A stretch of DNA of 64,000 nt. Origin: Hyphomonas chukchiensis (lineage in GTDB: Bacteria; Pseudomonadota; Alphaproteobacteria; Caulobacterales; Hyphomonadaceae). Every line of letters starts with the position of its first letter. Within the stretch, counting starts at the first letter, position 1. Positions 25,502 through 34,244 of the stretch are shown here, in pieces. The stretch lies in the NCBI RefSeq assembly GCF_000682695.1, contig NZ_AWFG01000002.1, forward strand, positions 45,449-109,448, written 5' to 3'. The notes beneath the pieces are model-generated. The model was not told where the DNA came from, did not search any database, and saw nothing but the letters and a program-made list of their open reading frames with translations. A program made the position numbers and the translations under genes.

Positions 25502-26563
25502 ATGACTGAAGACGTCAGGATCCAAGTTCATAAAGGCCTGGGGCGAATTACGCTGACCCGGCCTTCCGCCCTGCACGCCCTCAATGCGCCGATGTGCGAG
25601 AGCATTCTTTCGGCGCTGGAGCGCTGGGCGGAGGATCCGACCGTTCATCTGGTCATGGTGGAGCATGAAGAGGGCACGCGCGGCTTCTGTGCCGGCGGCG
25701 ACATACGGATGCTGGCGGAAAGCGGCGCAGGCGATGCCACCGAAGCGCGGGCCTTTTTCAATGTCGAGTACCGGATGAATGCGGCGCTGAAGACATTCCC
25801 CAAGCCCGTGCTGGCGATCATGGACGGGGTGACCATGGGCGGCGGCGTCGGCCTTTCGGTGCACGGGTCGCACCGGGTGGCGACGGAGCGGACAGTGTTT
25901 GCCATGCCGGAGACCGGGATTGGCCTCTTCCCGGATGTGGGTGGCGGCTGGTTCCTGCCGCGCCTGAGCGGAGCGCTTGGCACATGGCTGGCGCTGACAG
26001 GTGCACGCCTGAAGGGCAGTGACGTGGCGGCGGCGCGGGTGGCGACGCATTACGTTCCTTCGGAACTGATCGGCAATTTGAAGAAACAGATCGAAGGCGC
26101 GGACTTCTCTGTGGATGCGGCGAACCTGCTGAACGAGATCCTGCGGACGCTGACGCATGCCGTGACGGATGCGAGCTATGCCCCGCATGTTGACGTTATC
26201 GACCGCTGCTTTGCGATGGATACGGCCGAGGCGATCGTGGCGGCGCTGGAGGCCGATGGCGGCGACTGGGCGCGCGAGCAGGTGGCCGTCATGGCAACCA
26301 AGTCGCCCGAGACCATGAAGGTGGCGCTGCGCCAGTTGCGCGAGGGCGCCGCAGCGGAGACGTTCGAGGACAATATGCGGATGGAATACCGCATTGGCTG
26401 GCGCAAGGTGCAGAGCGCGGACTTCCTGGAAGGCGTGCGCGCCGTGATCGTGGACAAGGACAATGCGCCCAAATGGTCGCCCGCGCGGCTGGAGGATGTC
26501 AGCGAGGCGGATGTGGCGCGTTATTTCGAGCCGCTGGGCGCCGACGAACTCGAATTCGACTGA
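25502..26563 (+). CDS. 3-hydroxyisobutyryl-CoA hydrolase (enoyl-CoA hydratase superfamily)
   Basis: 353 residues from ATG 25502, after AAAAGGAAA. GGDIRMLAESG and DGVTMGGGVGLSVHGSHRV form the oxyanion region. FAMPETGIGLFPDVGGGWFLPRL is the signature of the HIBYL-CoA hydrolase group, where the Glu serves in thioester hydrolysis. The longer C-terminus (about 350 rather than 260 residues) also fits that group. It should convert 3-hydroxyisobutyryl-CoA to the free acid in valine degradation, matching the acyl-CoA dehydrogenase at 19.8 kb. Confidence 0.85.
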   Translation: MTEDVRIQVHKGLGRITLTRPSALHALNAPMCESILSALERWAEDPTVHLVMVEHEEGTRGFCAGGDIRMLAESGAGDATEARAFFNVEYRMNAALKTFPKPVLAIMDGVTMGGGVGLSVHGSHRVATERTVFAMPETGIGLFPDVGGGWFLPRLSGALGTWLALTGARLKGSDVAAARVATHYVPSELIGNLKKQIEGADFSVDAANLLNEILRTLTHAVTDASYAPHVDVIDRCFAMDTAEAIVAALEADGGDWAREQVAVMATKSPETMKVALRQLREGAAAETFEDNMRMEYRIGWRKVQSADFLEGVRAVIVDKDNAPKWSPARLEDVSEADVARYFEPLGADELEFD

Positions 26564-26636
26564 TCGGGCGCTTTGGGCTGGACAATCGCCTTGTATCTCG
26601 GCCAGAAAACGGGAAAGCAGCTGAGGCGGTGATTCA

Positions 26637-27341
26637 ATGCGGGGTGAGGTTTTGAAGGCAGACAGCCCGGATGGGGCGGGTCTGATCCTGGGTGAGGATG
26701 GTCGGCGTTACCAGTTCTCGCAAGTGCAGGTACGCAATGGCTCAGTGCTGCAGGCCGGCCAGACGGTCGATTTCGTGAGCATGGGCGAGGAGGCGCGCGA
26801 CATCTATGCGCTGGGCGCCGCCCCGGCGGCTGCACAGGCCGCAGCGGCGACGCCCTATCCGGCGGCGCCGAGCATGCCGGCGCCTGCCTATGCCGCGCCG
26901 GTGCCTCAGCCCAGCGATGGGCTGTGGACCTATTTCATACGGACGTTGACGAAGAACTTTGCCCAGTTCAATGGCCGTGCCCGCCGGGCGGAATACTGGG
27001 GCTATTTCCTGTTCGTGATAATAGCTTATGTCGTGTTCTTCATAGCCGATGTCGTTCTGAGCCTCGCGCTCTATGGGACCGCCTCGAATGGCGACCCGAA
27101 CATCATACCCGTCCTGACGGCTCTATTCTGGCTCTATAACATACTGCCCGGCCTCTCCATCACGGTGCGGCGCCTGCACGACCAGGACCTGAGCGGCTGG
27201 CTGGTGCTGCTCAACTTCATTCCCTATGTCGGCGGCTTCATCCTGCTGGTCTTCATGTTCATGGACAGCAAGCCGGCCACCAACAAGCATGGGCCCAGCC
27301 CCAAGTATGCCGGAGCCATGACCGCCGATACATTCGCCTGA
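26637..27341 (+). CDS. DUF805 membrane protein with an N-terminal OB-fold-like domain
   Basis: 234 residues. The first 60 residues (GAGLILGEDGRRYQFSQVQV, then VDFVSMGEEARDIYALG) resemble a small cold-shock-like beta domain. An Ala/Pro-rich linker (about 62-95) joins it to the DUF805 membrane part: RTLTKNFAQFNGRARRAEYWGY, helices, then ITVRRLHDQDLSGW, the conserved DUF805 motif. The fusion implies that the soluble domain acts at the membrane; its ligand is unknown. A hairpin terminator follows. Confidence 0.8.
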   Translation: MRGEVLKADSPDGAGLILGEDGRRYQFSQVQVRNGSVLQAGQTVDFVSMGEEARDIYALGAAPAAAQAAAATPYPAAPSMPAPAYAAPVPQPSDGLWTYFIRTLTKNFAQFNGRARRAEYWGYFLFVIIAYVVFFIADVVLSLALYGTASNGDPNIIPVLTALFWLYNILPGLSITVRRLHDQDLSGWLVLLNFIPYVGGFILLVFMFMDSKPATNKHGPSPKYAGAMTADTFA

Positions 27342-27382
27342 CGCTGTATAAGTCTGCTTAACCAAGTATTGATGATGAATAG

Positions 27383-27415
27383 ATGGCCGTCTCCTTCGCG
27401 AGGCGGCCATTTTTT
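27383..27415 (+). terminator. Rho-independent terminator
   Basis: ATGGCCGTCTC pairs with GAGGCGGCCAT (one G-T pair) around about six bases, followed by TTTTT. It ends the DUF805 gene. Confidence 0.85.
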
Positions 27416-27560
27416 CGCGTGAGGCGGGAGTTTCAGGGGCATTTTGGGCCTAAAAGCCGTTTCGCCGCAGTAACGGTTAATGCATTCGGCCAAATCTTAA
27501 CGTTCTTCACTTGGAAAAGGCCTATGCTTATCAATTCATTAGGAATGACCGCGTAAATAT

Positions 27561-27585
27561 ACTCAAACTACAACAAAAGTTGAGT
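27561..27585. promoter_or_regulatory. Inverted repeat before the MarR gene, possible operator
   Basis: ACTCAA (27561-27566) pairs with TTGAGT (27580-27585), and inside lies CAAC-AAAA-GTTG (27571-27582). Both sit right at the start of the MarR gene, where an autorepressor could act. Confidence 0.35.
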
Positions 27586-27586
27586 G

Positions 27587-28093
27587 ATGGTGATACTAAT
27601 GATGATCTCTGAAATGCAGGAAACTGCACCCCTTTCCGTCGGCGAGTCTTTCCTCAAGTCTCTCTCCCTTCTTGAACAGGCGCACCGTCGTCTTCACGAT
27701 GTCGTCAAGGACGACCTCGAGCGCGGTGGTGAACGGTCGCTGACCGGCGTCCAGGCCCTGCTGATCTATGAGATTGGCGACGATGAAGCCCCGGCTTCCG
27801 TTCTTCGGGCCCGTGGCGCCTTTGCCGGCACCAGCCTGTCGTATAACGTCAAGAAACTTCAGGAAGGCGGCTACCTGATCCAGACGCGTTCCGAGGATGA
27901 CAAGCGTACGGTGACCCTGCGCCTGACCGAGCGCGGCCTGAAAGTGCGTGACCGCGTGGCCAACCTGTTCGAGAAGCAGGCAACGGCCCTCGAGCCAACG
28001 GCGAGCGTACGTCATGACGATCTCTCGCAGCTGAACAAGACCATTTCGCGCCTTGAGCGCTTCTGGTCCGACCAGATCCGCTTCCGCCTTTAG
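27587..28093 (+). CDS. MarR family transcriptional regulator
   Basis: About 168 residues. The start is uncertain: ATGs at 27587, 27599, 27602 and 27614 are in frame and none has a good ribosome site, so I give the first. The winged helix is at SLTGVQALLIYEIG, RGAFAGTSLSYNVKKLQEGGYLIQT and RSEDDKRTVTLRLTERG, which includes the DDKR wing typical of MarR. It resembles the longer alphaproteobacterial group that includes LdtR. Target genes are not evident here. A strong terminator follows. Confidence 0.85.
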   Translation: MVILMMISEMQETAPLSVGESFLKSLSLLEQAHRRLHDVVKDDLERGGERSLTGVQALLIYEIGDDEAPASVLRARGAFAGTSLSYNVKKLQEGGYLIQTRSEDDKRTVTLRLTERGLKVRDRVANLFEKQATALEPTASVRHDDLSQLNKTISRLERFWSDQIRFRL

Positions 28094-28123
28094 GCAAAGC
28101 CCGCGCCCCAGGCGCCTGTATGG

Positions 28124-28157
28124 AAAAAGCCCCCGCAATCAACGCGGGGGCTTTTTT
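28124..28157 (+). terminator. Rho-independent terminator
   Basis: AAAAAGCCCCCGC pairs with GCGGGGGCTTTTT around a seven-base loop, followed by a T-run. It ends the MarR gene. Confidence 0.92.
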
Positions 28158-28186
28158 CGTTTCGGTTTCCACTATAGGTTTTTCCC

Positions 28187-28879
28187 ATGAAGGGGACATG
28201 GGTGGGAGTGTTTGTGCTGGCTTTGGCCAGTGGTACCGCTGAGGCGGGCCCTTGGGCGCGTGACGATGGCGGGTTCTACCTGCGCGGGCTGGTCTCCAGC
28301 GAGACGCTTGAGGGGATCGATGGCTACCGGGCGGATGTGTATGGCGAGTATGGCCTGACCGACCGCTGGACGCTGACGGCCAAGAGCGAGGCCGTGGCCT
28401 ATCAGGACAGTATCGGCAGCATTGACCGGCAGTCGTATCGGCTGACCGCACGGCGCCAGCTCTGGTCACGCAAGGGCTTCACGTTCGGCGTGGAGGGCGG
28501 GCCGGTCTATGGCAGCGCGATTGCCGGCACCTATGGCTGCGACGAGTGGGGCGCGGAGGCGCGTCTCAGTAGCGGCTATTCCGGCGTGCGGCGCAGCCTT
28601 GGCTATTACCTGTTCGCCGATGTCGCCGCAATCAGCCATCAGGACGGCTGTCTGCGCGAGCGGGCGGAATTGGGCTATGGCGCCGACATCAGCGACCGTA
28701 TCTTCGTGACGCAGCAGGTATGGCTTGAGCGCAGCAATGACAGTGCGGATTCAAACAAGTACGAGTCGCAGATCGGCTATCACCTGGGCCATATTGACGT
28801 GGCCGTCGGCTATCGCGAGGAATTTGGCGGAGCCTATGAGGAGAGCGCCTGGCTGGTGGCGCTCACCACACGGCGCTAG
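28187..28879 (+). CDS. Predicted outer-membrane beta-barrel protein
   Basis: 230 residues. The leader MKGTWVGVFVLALASG ends near AEA. The mature part alternates polar and aromatic residues in strands such as YRADVYGEYGLTDRWTLTAKSEAV, YRLTARRQLWSRKGFTFGVEG and IDVAVGYREEF, as expected for a small barrel. The last residues (SAWLVALTTRR) do not end in the usual aromatic, so the outer-membrane call is not certain. The stop overlaps the convergent cytochrome c gene by four bases. Function unknown. Confidence 0.6.
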   Translation: MKGTWVGVFVLALASGTAEAGPWARDDGGFYLRGLVSSETLEGIDGYRADVYGEYGLTDRWTLTAKSEAVAYQDSIGSIDRQSYRLTARRQLWSRKGFTFGVEGGPVYGSAIAGTYGCDEWGAEARLSSGYSGVRRSLGYYLFADVAAISHQDGCLRERAELGYGADISDRIFVTQQVWLERSNDSADSNKYESQIGYHLGHIDVAVGYREEFGGAYEESAWLVALTTRR

Positions 28880-29457
28880 GGCTGCGGCGCTTCTTCGGCC
28901 GGGGCGTCTGCTGCAGGGGCGGTGTAGCCGGTTTCCAGCATCAGGTAAGCGATGAGGCCATCACGATCTTCGGCCTTGCGGACACCCGCGAAGCTCATGC
29001 GGTTTCCGGGCAGGTAGGCGCGCGGATTGGTGAGCCATTCGTCGAGATGGTGCGGCTCCCAGATGAAATCGGCATTCTTGAGCGCGTCGGAATAGGCAAA
29101 GCCCGGAAGTGAGCCGGCTTCGCGGCCGAAAAGACCGTGCAGGTTCGGACCAACCAGATTGCCGGCGCCTTCAGCCGTCAGGTGGCAGGACTGGCAAAGC
29201 TTGAACGTGCGCTTGCCGCGCGCATAGTCGGCCGTGTTGTAGGGAGCGGGCAAGCTGGCGAATTCAGGGCTCGGCTCGCCGGGCGCGGTGGCAACGGGGG
29301 CAGGCGCAGGGGCGGGCGTTTCGGCGACGGTCGGGGCCGGTGCAGGAGCGGTCGCAGGCGTTGCGGTGGCGGCAGACGGACTTGCTTCGTCTGCGCCGGA
29401 GCCGCCGCATGCGGCAATCATGGCGAGGGCGGCGATTGCGGCAACGGGCTTCAGCAT
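28876..29457 (-). CDS. Membrane-anchored class I cytochrome c
   Basis: 193 residues from the ATG at 29457, after GAGGATAC. The leader ends in a lipobox (MIAACGG), so it is probably lipid-anchored. A 50-residue Ala/Pro/Thr linker then leads to the haem domain: CQSCH as haem site, GPNLHGLFGREAG, and PGNRMSFAGV with the distal Met. It resembles cytochrome c2/c-552 electron carriers. It is placed next to mutL with divergent starts, a chance neighbour as far as I can tell. Confidence 0.88.
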   Translation of the reverse strand: MLKPVAAIAALAMIAACGGSGADEASPSAATATPATAPAPAPTVAETPAPAPAPVATAPGEPSPEFASLPAPYNTADYARGKRTFKLCQSCHLTAEGAGNLVGPNLHGLFGREAGSLPGFAYSDALKNADFIWEPHHLDEWLTNPRAYLPGNRMSFAGVRKAEDRDGLIAYLMLETGYTAPAADAPAEEAPQP

Positions 29458-29605
29458 GGTCTTTGTATCCTCTTGAGACAGTCGAGGCGCAATGTGAGCC
29501 GAAGCGTTGCGGGTTGCAACCGCCTGAAACGCGACACTTCGCGCTGACATGCATGGCCTGATGCGGGGCCGCGACAAAAGCCGCCCGCTGGGCTAGGATT
29601 TCATT

Positions 29606-31474
29606 ATGCCTGATTCCGTTCGCCCCCAGCCGCAGATACGCAAACTGCCCCATGATGTGGTCAACCGCATCGCGGCTGGTGAAGTGGTCGAGCGGCCCGC
29701 CGCTGCCGTCAAGGAATTGGTGGAGAATGCGCTCGATGCGGGGGCAACCCGTATCAGCATTGCCATAGAGGATGGCGGCCTGAAGCGGATGACGATTGAG
29801 GATGACGGCTGTGGCATGTCATCGGATGACCTGCTGCTGGCACTGGAGCGCCACGCGACATCCAAGCTGGCGCCGGGCGAGGATGGCCGTGTTGACCTCT
29901 TGAACATCCACACGATGGGATTTCGCGGCGAGGCGCTGCCCTCGATTGCGTCGGTGAGCCGGATCACCATCACGTCGCGTGCGCCGGGCGAGGACGCGGC
30001 GGATGTGTTTGTCGAGGCGGGGCGGATCGAAGGGCCCCGGCCAGCGGCGTTTACCGGACGCGGCGAGACGGGAACGCGCATTGAAGTGCGCGACCTGTTC
30101 CATGCGACGCCTGCGCGGCTGAAATTCATGAAGGGCGAGCGGTCCGAGACCATCGCCGTGTCGGATGTGGTCAAGCGGCTCGCCATGGCGAATCCGACCG
30201 TGGCGTTCAGCCTGGAAAGCAATGGACGCAGCCTGTTCCGGCATGCGGCAGAGCCCGAGGGCGAGGACGGTCAGCTCTCGCGCCTTGGCGCCATCATGGG
30301 CCGGGACTTCCGCGACAACGCCGTGGCGATCGATGCCGAGCGCGAGGGCGTGCGGCTGACAGGCTTTGCGGGCCTGCCGACGCTCAACCGTGGCAATGCG
30401 CAGATGCAGTTCATGTTCGTCAACGGACGGCCCGTCAAGGACCGTATGCTCAACGGCGTGATCCGTGCGGCCTATCAGGACTTCCTGGCGCGTGACCGCC
30501 ACCCGATGGCCGCGCTGTTCGTGGAGCTGGACCCGGAATATGTGGACGTGAACGTGCACCCGGCGAAGACCGAAGTGCGCTTTCGGGATGCCGGGAATGT
30601 TCGGGGGCTGATGATCGGCGCGCTGCGGCACTCGCTGGCCGCGGCGGGGCACCGGGCCTCGACGACGGTAGCGGGTTTTGCGCTTGGCAAGGCGAAGGCC
30701 GAAGCGCCGATGCCGAGCGGGGCGCTGTTTGCATCGCGGCCTGCCTATGGGGCGAACGACGGCTATGGGGCGGCGCGGCCCCCGGCAAATACCTATCAGC
30801 CGGCGGCGTTCGCAGAGCCGGTGCATGAAGCCTATGACGCAGAGAATGCGCCAACGGCGCGGATGGAGCCGGTGCCAATGCCTGCGCAGGGAAATTTCCC
30901 GCTGGGTGTGGCGCGGGCGCAGCTGCACGAGACCTATATCGTGGCACAGACGGCGGACGGCATCGTGATTGTCGACCAGCATGCCGCGCACGAGCGGCTC
31001 GTCTATGAAGACATGAAGCGCCAGATGGCGGCAGGCGGCGTGAAGCGGCAGGCGCTGCTGATACCGGACGTGGTGGAGCTGACCGAGGACGAGGCCGCGC
31101 GCGTGCTGGAGCGGGCGGATGAGCTGGCCGATCTTGGGCTGGAGATCGAGGCATTCGGTGCGGGCGCCGTTTGCGTGCGGGCGACGCCGGCGCTGTTCGG
31201 CGAGATGGATGCGATTGGTCTTATCCGCGATTTGGCCGATGACTTTGCCGAGTATGAGGCGGGTCTGGCGCTGAAGGAACGGTTCGAGGAAGTGATGGGC
31301 AACATGGCCTGCCGAGGATCTGTGCGTGCCGGACGACGACTGAACGGGGACGAGATGAATGCCCTGCTGCGCCAAATGGAGGCGACGCCCCATTCCGGCC
31401 AGTGCAATCATGGCCGCCCAACCTATGTGGAGCTTAAGCTGGCCGATGTTGAGCGCCTGTTCGGGCGGCGCTAG
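29606..31474 (+). CDS. mutL: DNA mismatch repair protein MutL
   Basis: 622 residues. [19 protein letters not shown] and [15 protein letters not shown] are the GHKL ATPase motifs in the first 110 residues. After a variable linker (about 360-430) comes the C-terminal dimer domain with [13 protein letters not shown], which fits the DQHA(X)2E(X)4E endonuclease motif, and later ACRGSVRAG and CNHGRP. It is thus a nicking-type MutL, not the MutH-dependent E. coli type. AGGATT precedes the ATG. No mutS is in the window. Confidence 0.96.
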   Translation: MPDSVRPQPQIRKLPHDVVNRIAAGEVVERPAAAVKELVENALDAGATRISIAIEDGGLKRMTIEDDGCGMSSDDLLLALERHATSKLAPGEDGRVDLLNIHTMGFRGEALPSIASVSRITITSRAPGEDAADVFVEAGRIEGPRPAAFTGRGETGTRIEVRDLFHATPARLKFMKGERSETIAVSDVVKRLAMANPTVAFSLESNGRSLFRHAAEPEGEDGQLSRLGAIMGRDFRDNAVAIDAEREGVRLTGFAGLPTLNRGNAQMQFMFVNGRPVKDRMLNGVIRAAYQDFLARDRHPMAALFVELDPEYVDVNVHPAKTEVRFRDAGNVRGLMIGALRHSLAAAGHRASTTVAGFALGKAKAEAPMPSGALFASRPAYGANDGYGAARPPANTYQPAAFAEPVHEAYDAENAPTARMEPVPMPAQGNFPLGVARAQLHETYIVAQTADGIVIVDQHAAHERLVYEDMKRQMAAGGVKRQALLIPDVVELTEDEAARVLERADELADLGLEIEAFGAGAVCVRATPALFGEMDAIGLIRDLADDFAEYEAGLALKERFEEVMGNMACRGSVRAGRRLNGDEMNALLRQMEATPHSGQCNHGRPTYVELKLADVERLFGRR

Positions 31475-31638
31475 GGGGGGCTTCCGGCGCCTCCGCGTTC
31501 ACATGCGGACAGATCAGGGGCTGCGAAATTCGTCTGGAAATCGGCTCGCATATGCGGCGCATTTCTTTGCCATTTACGTTGCGCAAGCACCTGTTCGTGT
31601 GATTGCGCGAGGGGCAATTCCTGCCTAGTGTCCCGCCC

Positions 31639-32790
31639 ATGAACCGGGTTTCACAAGCGATCAATATCAATGACCTGCGTACGCTGGCGAAGCGTCGCCT
31701 GCCGCGCATGGTGTTTGATTATATCGACGGCGGAGCCGAGGATGAGCTGACCCTGCGCCAGTCGGTGGACCGGTTTGCCGACTATGGATGGCAATGGAAC
31801 TCACTGGTTGATAGTTCGCACATCGATACCAGTACGACCGTTCTGGGCGAGACGATTGCCCAGCCGTTCTTCATTTCGCCGACGGCAGCCTCGCGCCTGT
31901 TCCATCCACGCAAGGGCGAGCTGGCGGTGGCCGCGGCGGCGCAGAAGGCGGGCATTGCCTATTCGGTGTCGACTCTTGGCAGCCAGACGCTGGAGGATAT
32001 TGCAGCGGTTGCGCCGGACGTACCGAAATTCATCCAGCTCTATGTCTGGAAAGATCGTGGCATCGTGCGAGAGTTCATGGCGCGGGCCAAGGCGGCGGGG
32101 TATACGGGCTGTATACTGACGGTGGATGCGACCGTTGCCGGCCTGCGCGAGCGTGACCCGCGTAATGGCTTTTCCATTCCACCGCGTATCAACGCGAAGA
32201 CGGCGACGCAGGCGATGGCGAAACCCGGCTACCTCTTCGACATGTTTACGTCATCGTCGATCGGACCGGCCAATTTCGAGAGCGTCGATATGGGCGGGCG
32301 CGATGTGATGGCCGTGATCAACGAGCTGTTTGACCCGACCATGTGCTGGAAGGATCTTGAATGGTTCGTCAATGAATGGGGCGGCCCGTTCGCCGTGAAA
32401 GGGCTGAGCACGGCAGCAGATGCGCGCCGGGCGGTGGATAGCGGAGCAAGCGCGGTCTGGGTGTCGAACCATGGCGGGCGGCAGATCGATACATCCGTAC
32501 CGGTGATCGACCTGTTGCCGGAAATCCGCGCGGCGGTTGGCACGGGCGTCGAGATCATTGCCGATGGCGGCGTGCGGCGGGGCGCCCATGTGCTGAAGCT
32601 GCTGGCGCGCGGGGCCAATAGCGTGGCCCTGGGGCGTGCCTATCTCTACGGCCTGGCAGCCGGGGGCGAAGCCGGTGTGACGCGGGCGCTTGATATACTC
32701 GCAGCGGATGTCAGGCGCGGCCTGTCACTGCTCGGCGTGCCGAACGTGGCGGACCTGGACGGCACATTGCTGAGACTGTGCCGCCCGTAA
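31639..32790 (+). CDS. FMN-dependent alpha-hydroxy acid dehydrogenase (lactate type)
   Basis: 383 residues from the ATG at 31639. PRMVFDYIDGGAEDELTLR opens the TIM barrel. QLYVWKDRG and VDATVAGLRERD bind FMN and substrate, FAVKGLSTAADARRA has the Lys, SNHGGRQID the catalytic His, and ADGGVRRGAHVLK the phosphate site. L-lactate dehydrogenase (LldD) is the best guess; glycolate or mandelate are alternatives. It is convergent with the DUF1501 gene six bases away. No permease or regulator of the lld type is near. Confidence 0.88.
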   Translation: MNRVSQAININDLRTLAKRRLPRMVFDYIDGGAEDELTLRQSVDRFADYGWQWNSLVDSSHIDTSTTVLGETIAQPFFISPTAASRLFHPRKGELAVAAAAQKAGIAYSVSTLGSQTLEDIAAVAPDVPKFIQLYVWKDRGIVREFMARAKAAGYTGCILTVDATVAGLRERDPRNGFSIPPRINAKTATQAMAKPGYLFDMFTSSSIGPANFESVDMGGRDVMAVINELFDPTMCWKDLEWFVNEWGGPFAVKGLSTAADARRAVDSGASAVWVSNHGGRQIDTSVPVIDLLPEIRAAVGTGVEIIADGGVRRGAHVLKLLARGANSVALGRAYLYGLAAGGEAGVTRALDILAADVRRGLSLLGVPNVADLDGTLLRLCRP

Positions 32791-32796
32791 GTCGCC

Positions 32797-34221
32797 CTAT
32801 GTGAGGAAGCCGAGATTCTTCTCGCTGAAGTTTGACAGGTTGGGCAAGGCCGCAGCCAGCTCCGTGGAATCGAGCCCGAACCATGAGCCGAGCGTTGCCG
32901 CATATTGCTCCACCGACACTTTCGGGATGAGGCGACCGTGGGTTGACGTGAACGTATCGGAACCCAGATCCGGTGTGGGGATATCGCCATAGATTTTCTT
33001 GCCGGCGACAGAGCCGCCCGCCACGAAGTGGTGACCGCCCCAGCCATGGTCTGTGCCGTCGCCATTGTCGATCGTGGTGCGGCCGAATTCCGACATCGTG
33101 AACAGGGTGACGTCGTTCCAGACGCCCTGATTGATCATTTCTGTACGGAAGGCAGAGACAGCCTCCGAGAGCTCGGTGTGCAGGTCCGGTATCTGGCCGG
33201 TCTGGCCGCTGTGCGTGTCAAAGCTTCCCATGAAGACATAGAAGACCTGGCGCTTTGTGTTGAGCGCATCTCGGATGCTGATCGTTCGCGCAACGCTGCT
33301 TAGCTGCTGGGCGGTATAGCTTGCAGGGAACGTGGCCGTGAGCCCCGGCTTGCCGCTAAGGGCGGCGTCATAGGCATTGTTGTTGATGACCGCATTGCCG
33401 GACTGACTGATATAGTCGCGGGCAAAAAGATTGTCTTCGGAGAAGCTGGCCTTGGCGACGTAGTCGTCAAGTGCACGCCGCGCGGCATCGTACTTGGATT
33501 CTCCGCCGAGGGTGTAGATGTCGTCGACAAGCTTTACCTGTTGCGCCCCTGCATAAGAAGTCGTGAACTGGCTGGCTTCCGTGCCCGAAAGGAACACATC
33601 GTTCGGGCCTGCCGAGACCATCGCATAAAGCGGGTTCATCGTGGAATTGGAACGGATGGCGGCGTCGGCAAAGGCGCCGCCCCAGCCATATTGGGAGCCT
33701 TCGACGCCGAGCGACATCCATGTGGATTGCTGGTCATTGTGCGAGAAGAGGCGTGGCGGCAGGCTGAAGGTCGCCTTCTCGAGGTCGGGACGTGAGGTCG
33801 GCTGGATCAATGGCCCGACATTGCCGACGATCGCCATTTCGCCAGATTCGAACATGGACTGAAAACCAGCCAATTGCGTTGGCAGGCCGTACTGGCGCGA
33901 GCCGAAACTGGCCGCATTGGTCGGGTTGAGCGGCAGAAGATTGGCGCGATCACGCGACGAAGAGCCCGATCCGACACCATAGGCGCCGTACAGGCCTGGC
34001 CGGGCATTGCGAAGAAGATCGTAGGAGGCCTGGTCGCGCGGGATGACCGTGTCGGCGTGGTCCATCCCGCCTTTTAGGAAGATACATACCAGTGCCTTGT
34101 AGCCGGACGTATCGGCGGCAAAGGCCTTGCCGCTTGTCAGTGTACTGAGAACGCCCGTGCCAGCGAGAAAGCTCGTTGCGGCTCCGGCCTGGAGGAAGTG
34201 GCGGCGATTCATTTTAGCCAT
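32797..34221 (-). CDS. DUF1501 family Tat-exported protein
   Basis: 474 residues. MAKMNRRHFLQAGAATSFLAG is a clear twin-arginine signal, so it should be exported folded. The body has LVCIFLKGGMDHADTVIP, MSEFGRTTIDNGDGTDHGWGGHHFV and other segments of the DUF1501 family, distantly related to sulphatase/alkaline phosphatase folds. AGGGAC lies about nine bases before the ATG. It is 23 bases after the DUF1800 gene on the same strand; this pairing occurs in many genomes. Substrate unknown. Confidence 0.88.
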   Translation of the reverse strand: MAKMNRRHFLQAGAATSFLAGTGVLSTLTSGKAFAADTSGYKALVCIFLKGGMDHADTVIPRDQASYDLLRNARPGLYGAYGVGSGSSSRDRANLLPLNPTNAASFGSRQYGLPTQLAGFQSMFESGEMAIVGNVGPLIQPTSRPDLEKATFSLPPRLFSHNDQQSTWMSLGVEGSQYGWGGAFADAAIRSNSTMNPLYAMVSAGPNDVFLSGTEASQFTTSYAGAQQVKLVDDIYTLGGESKYDAARRALDDYVAKASFSEDNLFARDYISQSGNAVINNNAYDAALSGKPGLTATFPASYTAQQLSSVARTISIRDALNTKRQVFYVFMGSFDTHSGQTGQIPDLHTELSEAVSAFRTEMINQGVWNDVTLFTMSEFGRTTIDNGDGTDHGWGGHHFVAGGSVAGKKIYGDIPTPDLGSDTFTSTHGRLIPKVSVEQYAATLGSWFGLDSTELAAALPNLSNFSEKNLGFLT

Positions 34222-34244
34222 TCTGGTTGTCCCTGAATCTGGAG

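Noticed and set aside
29819..31411. 530-residue leftward open frame
   Set aside because: Antisense to mutL, whose motifs are intact.
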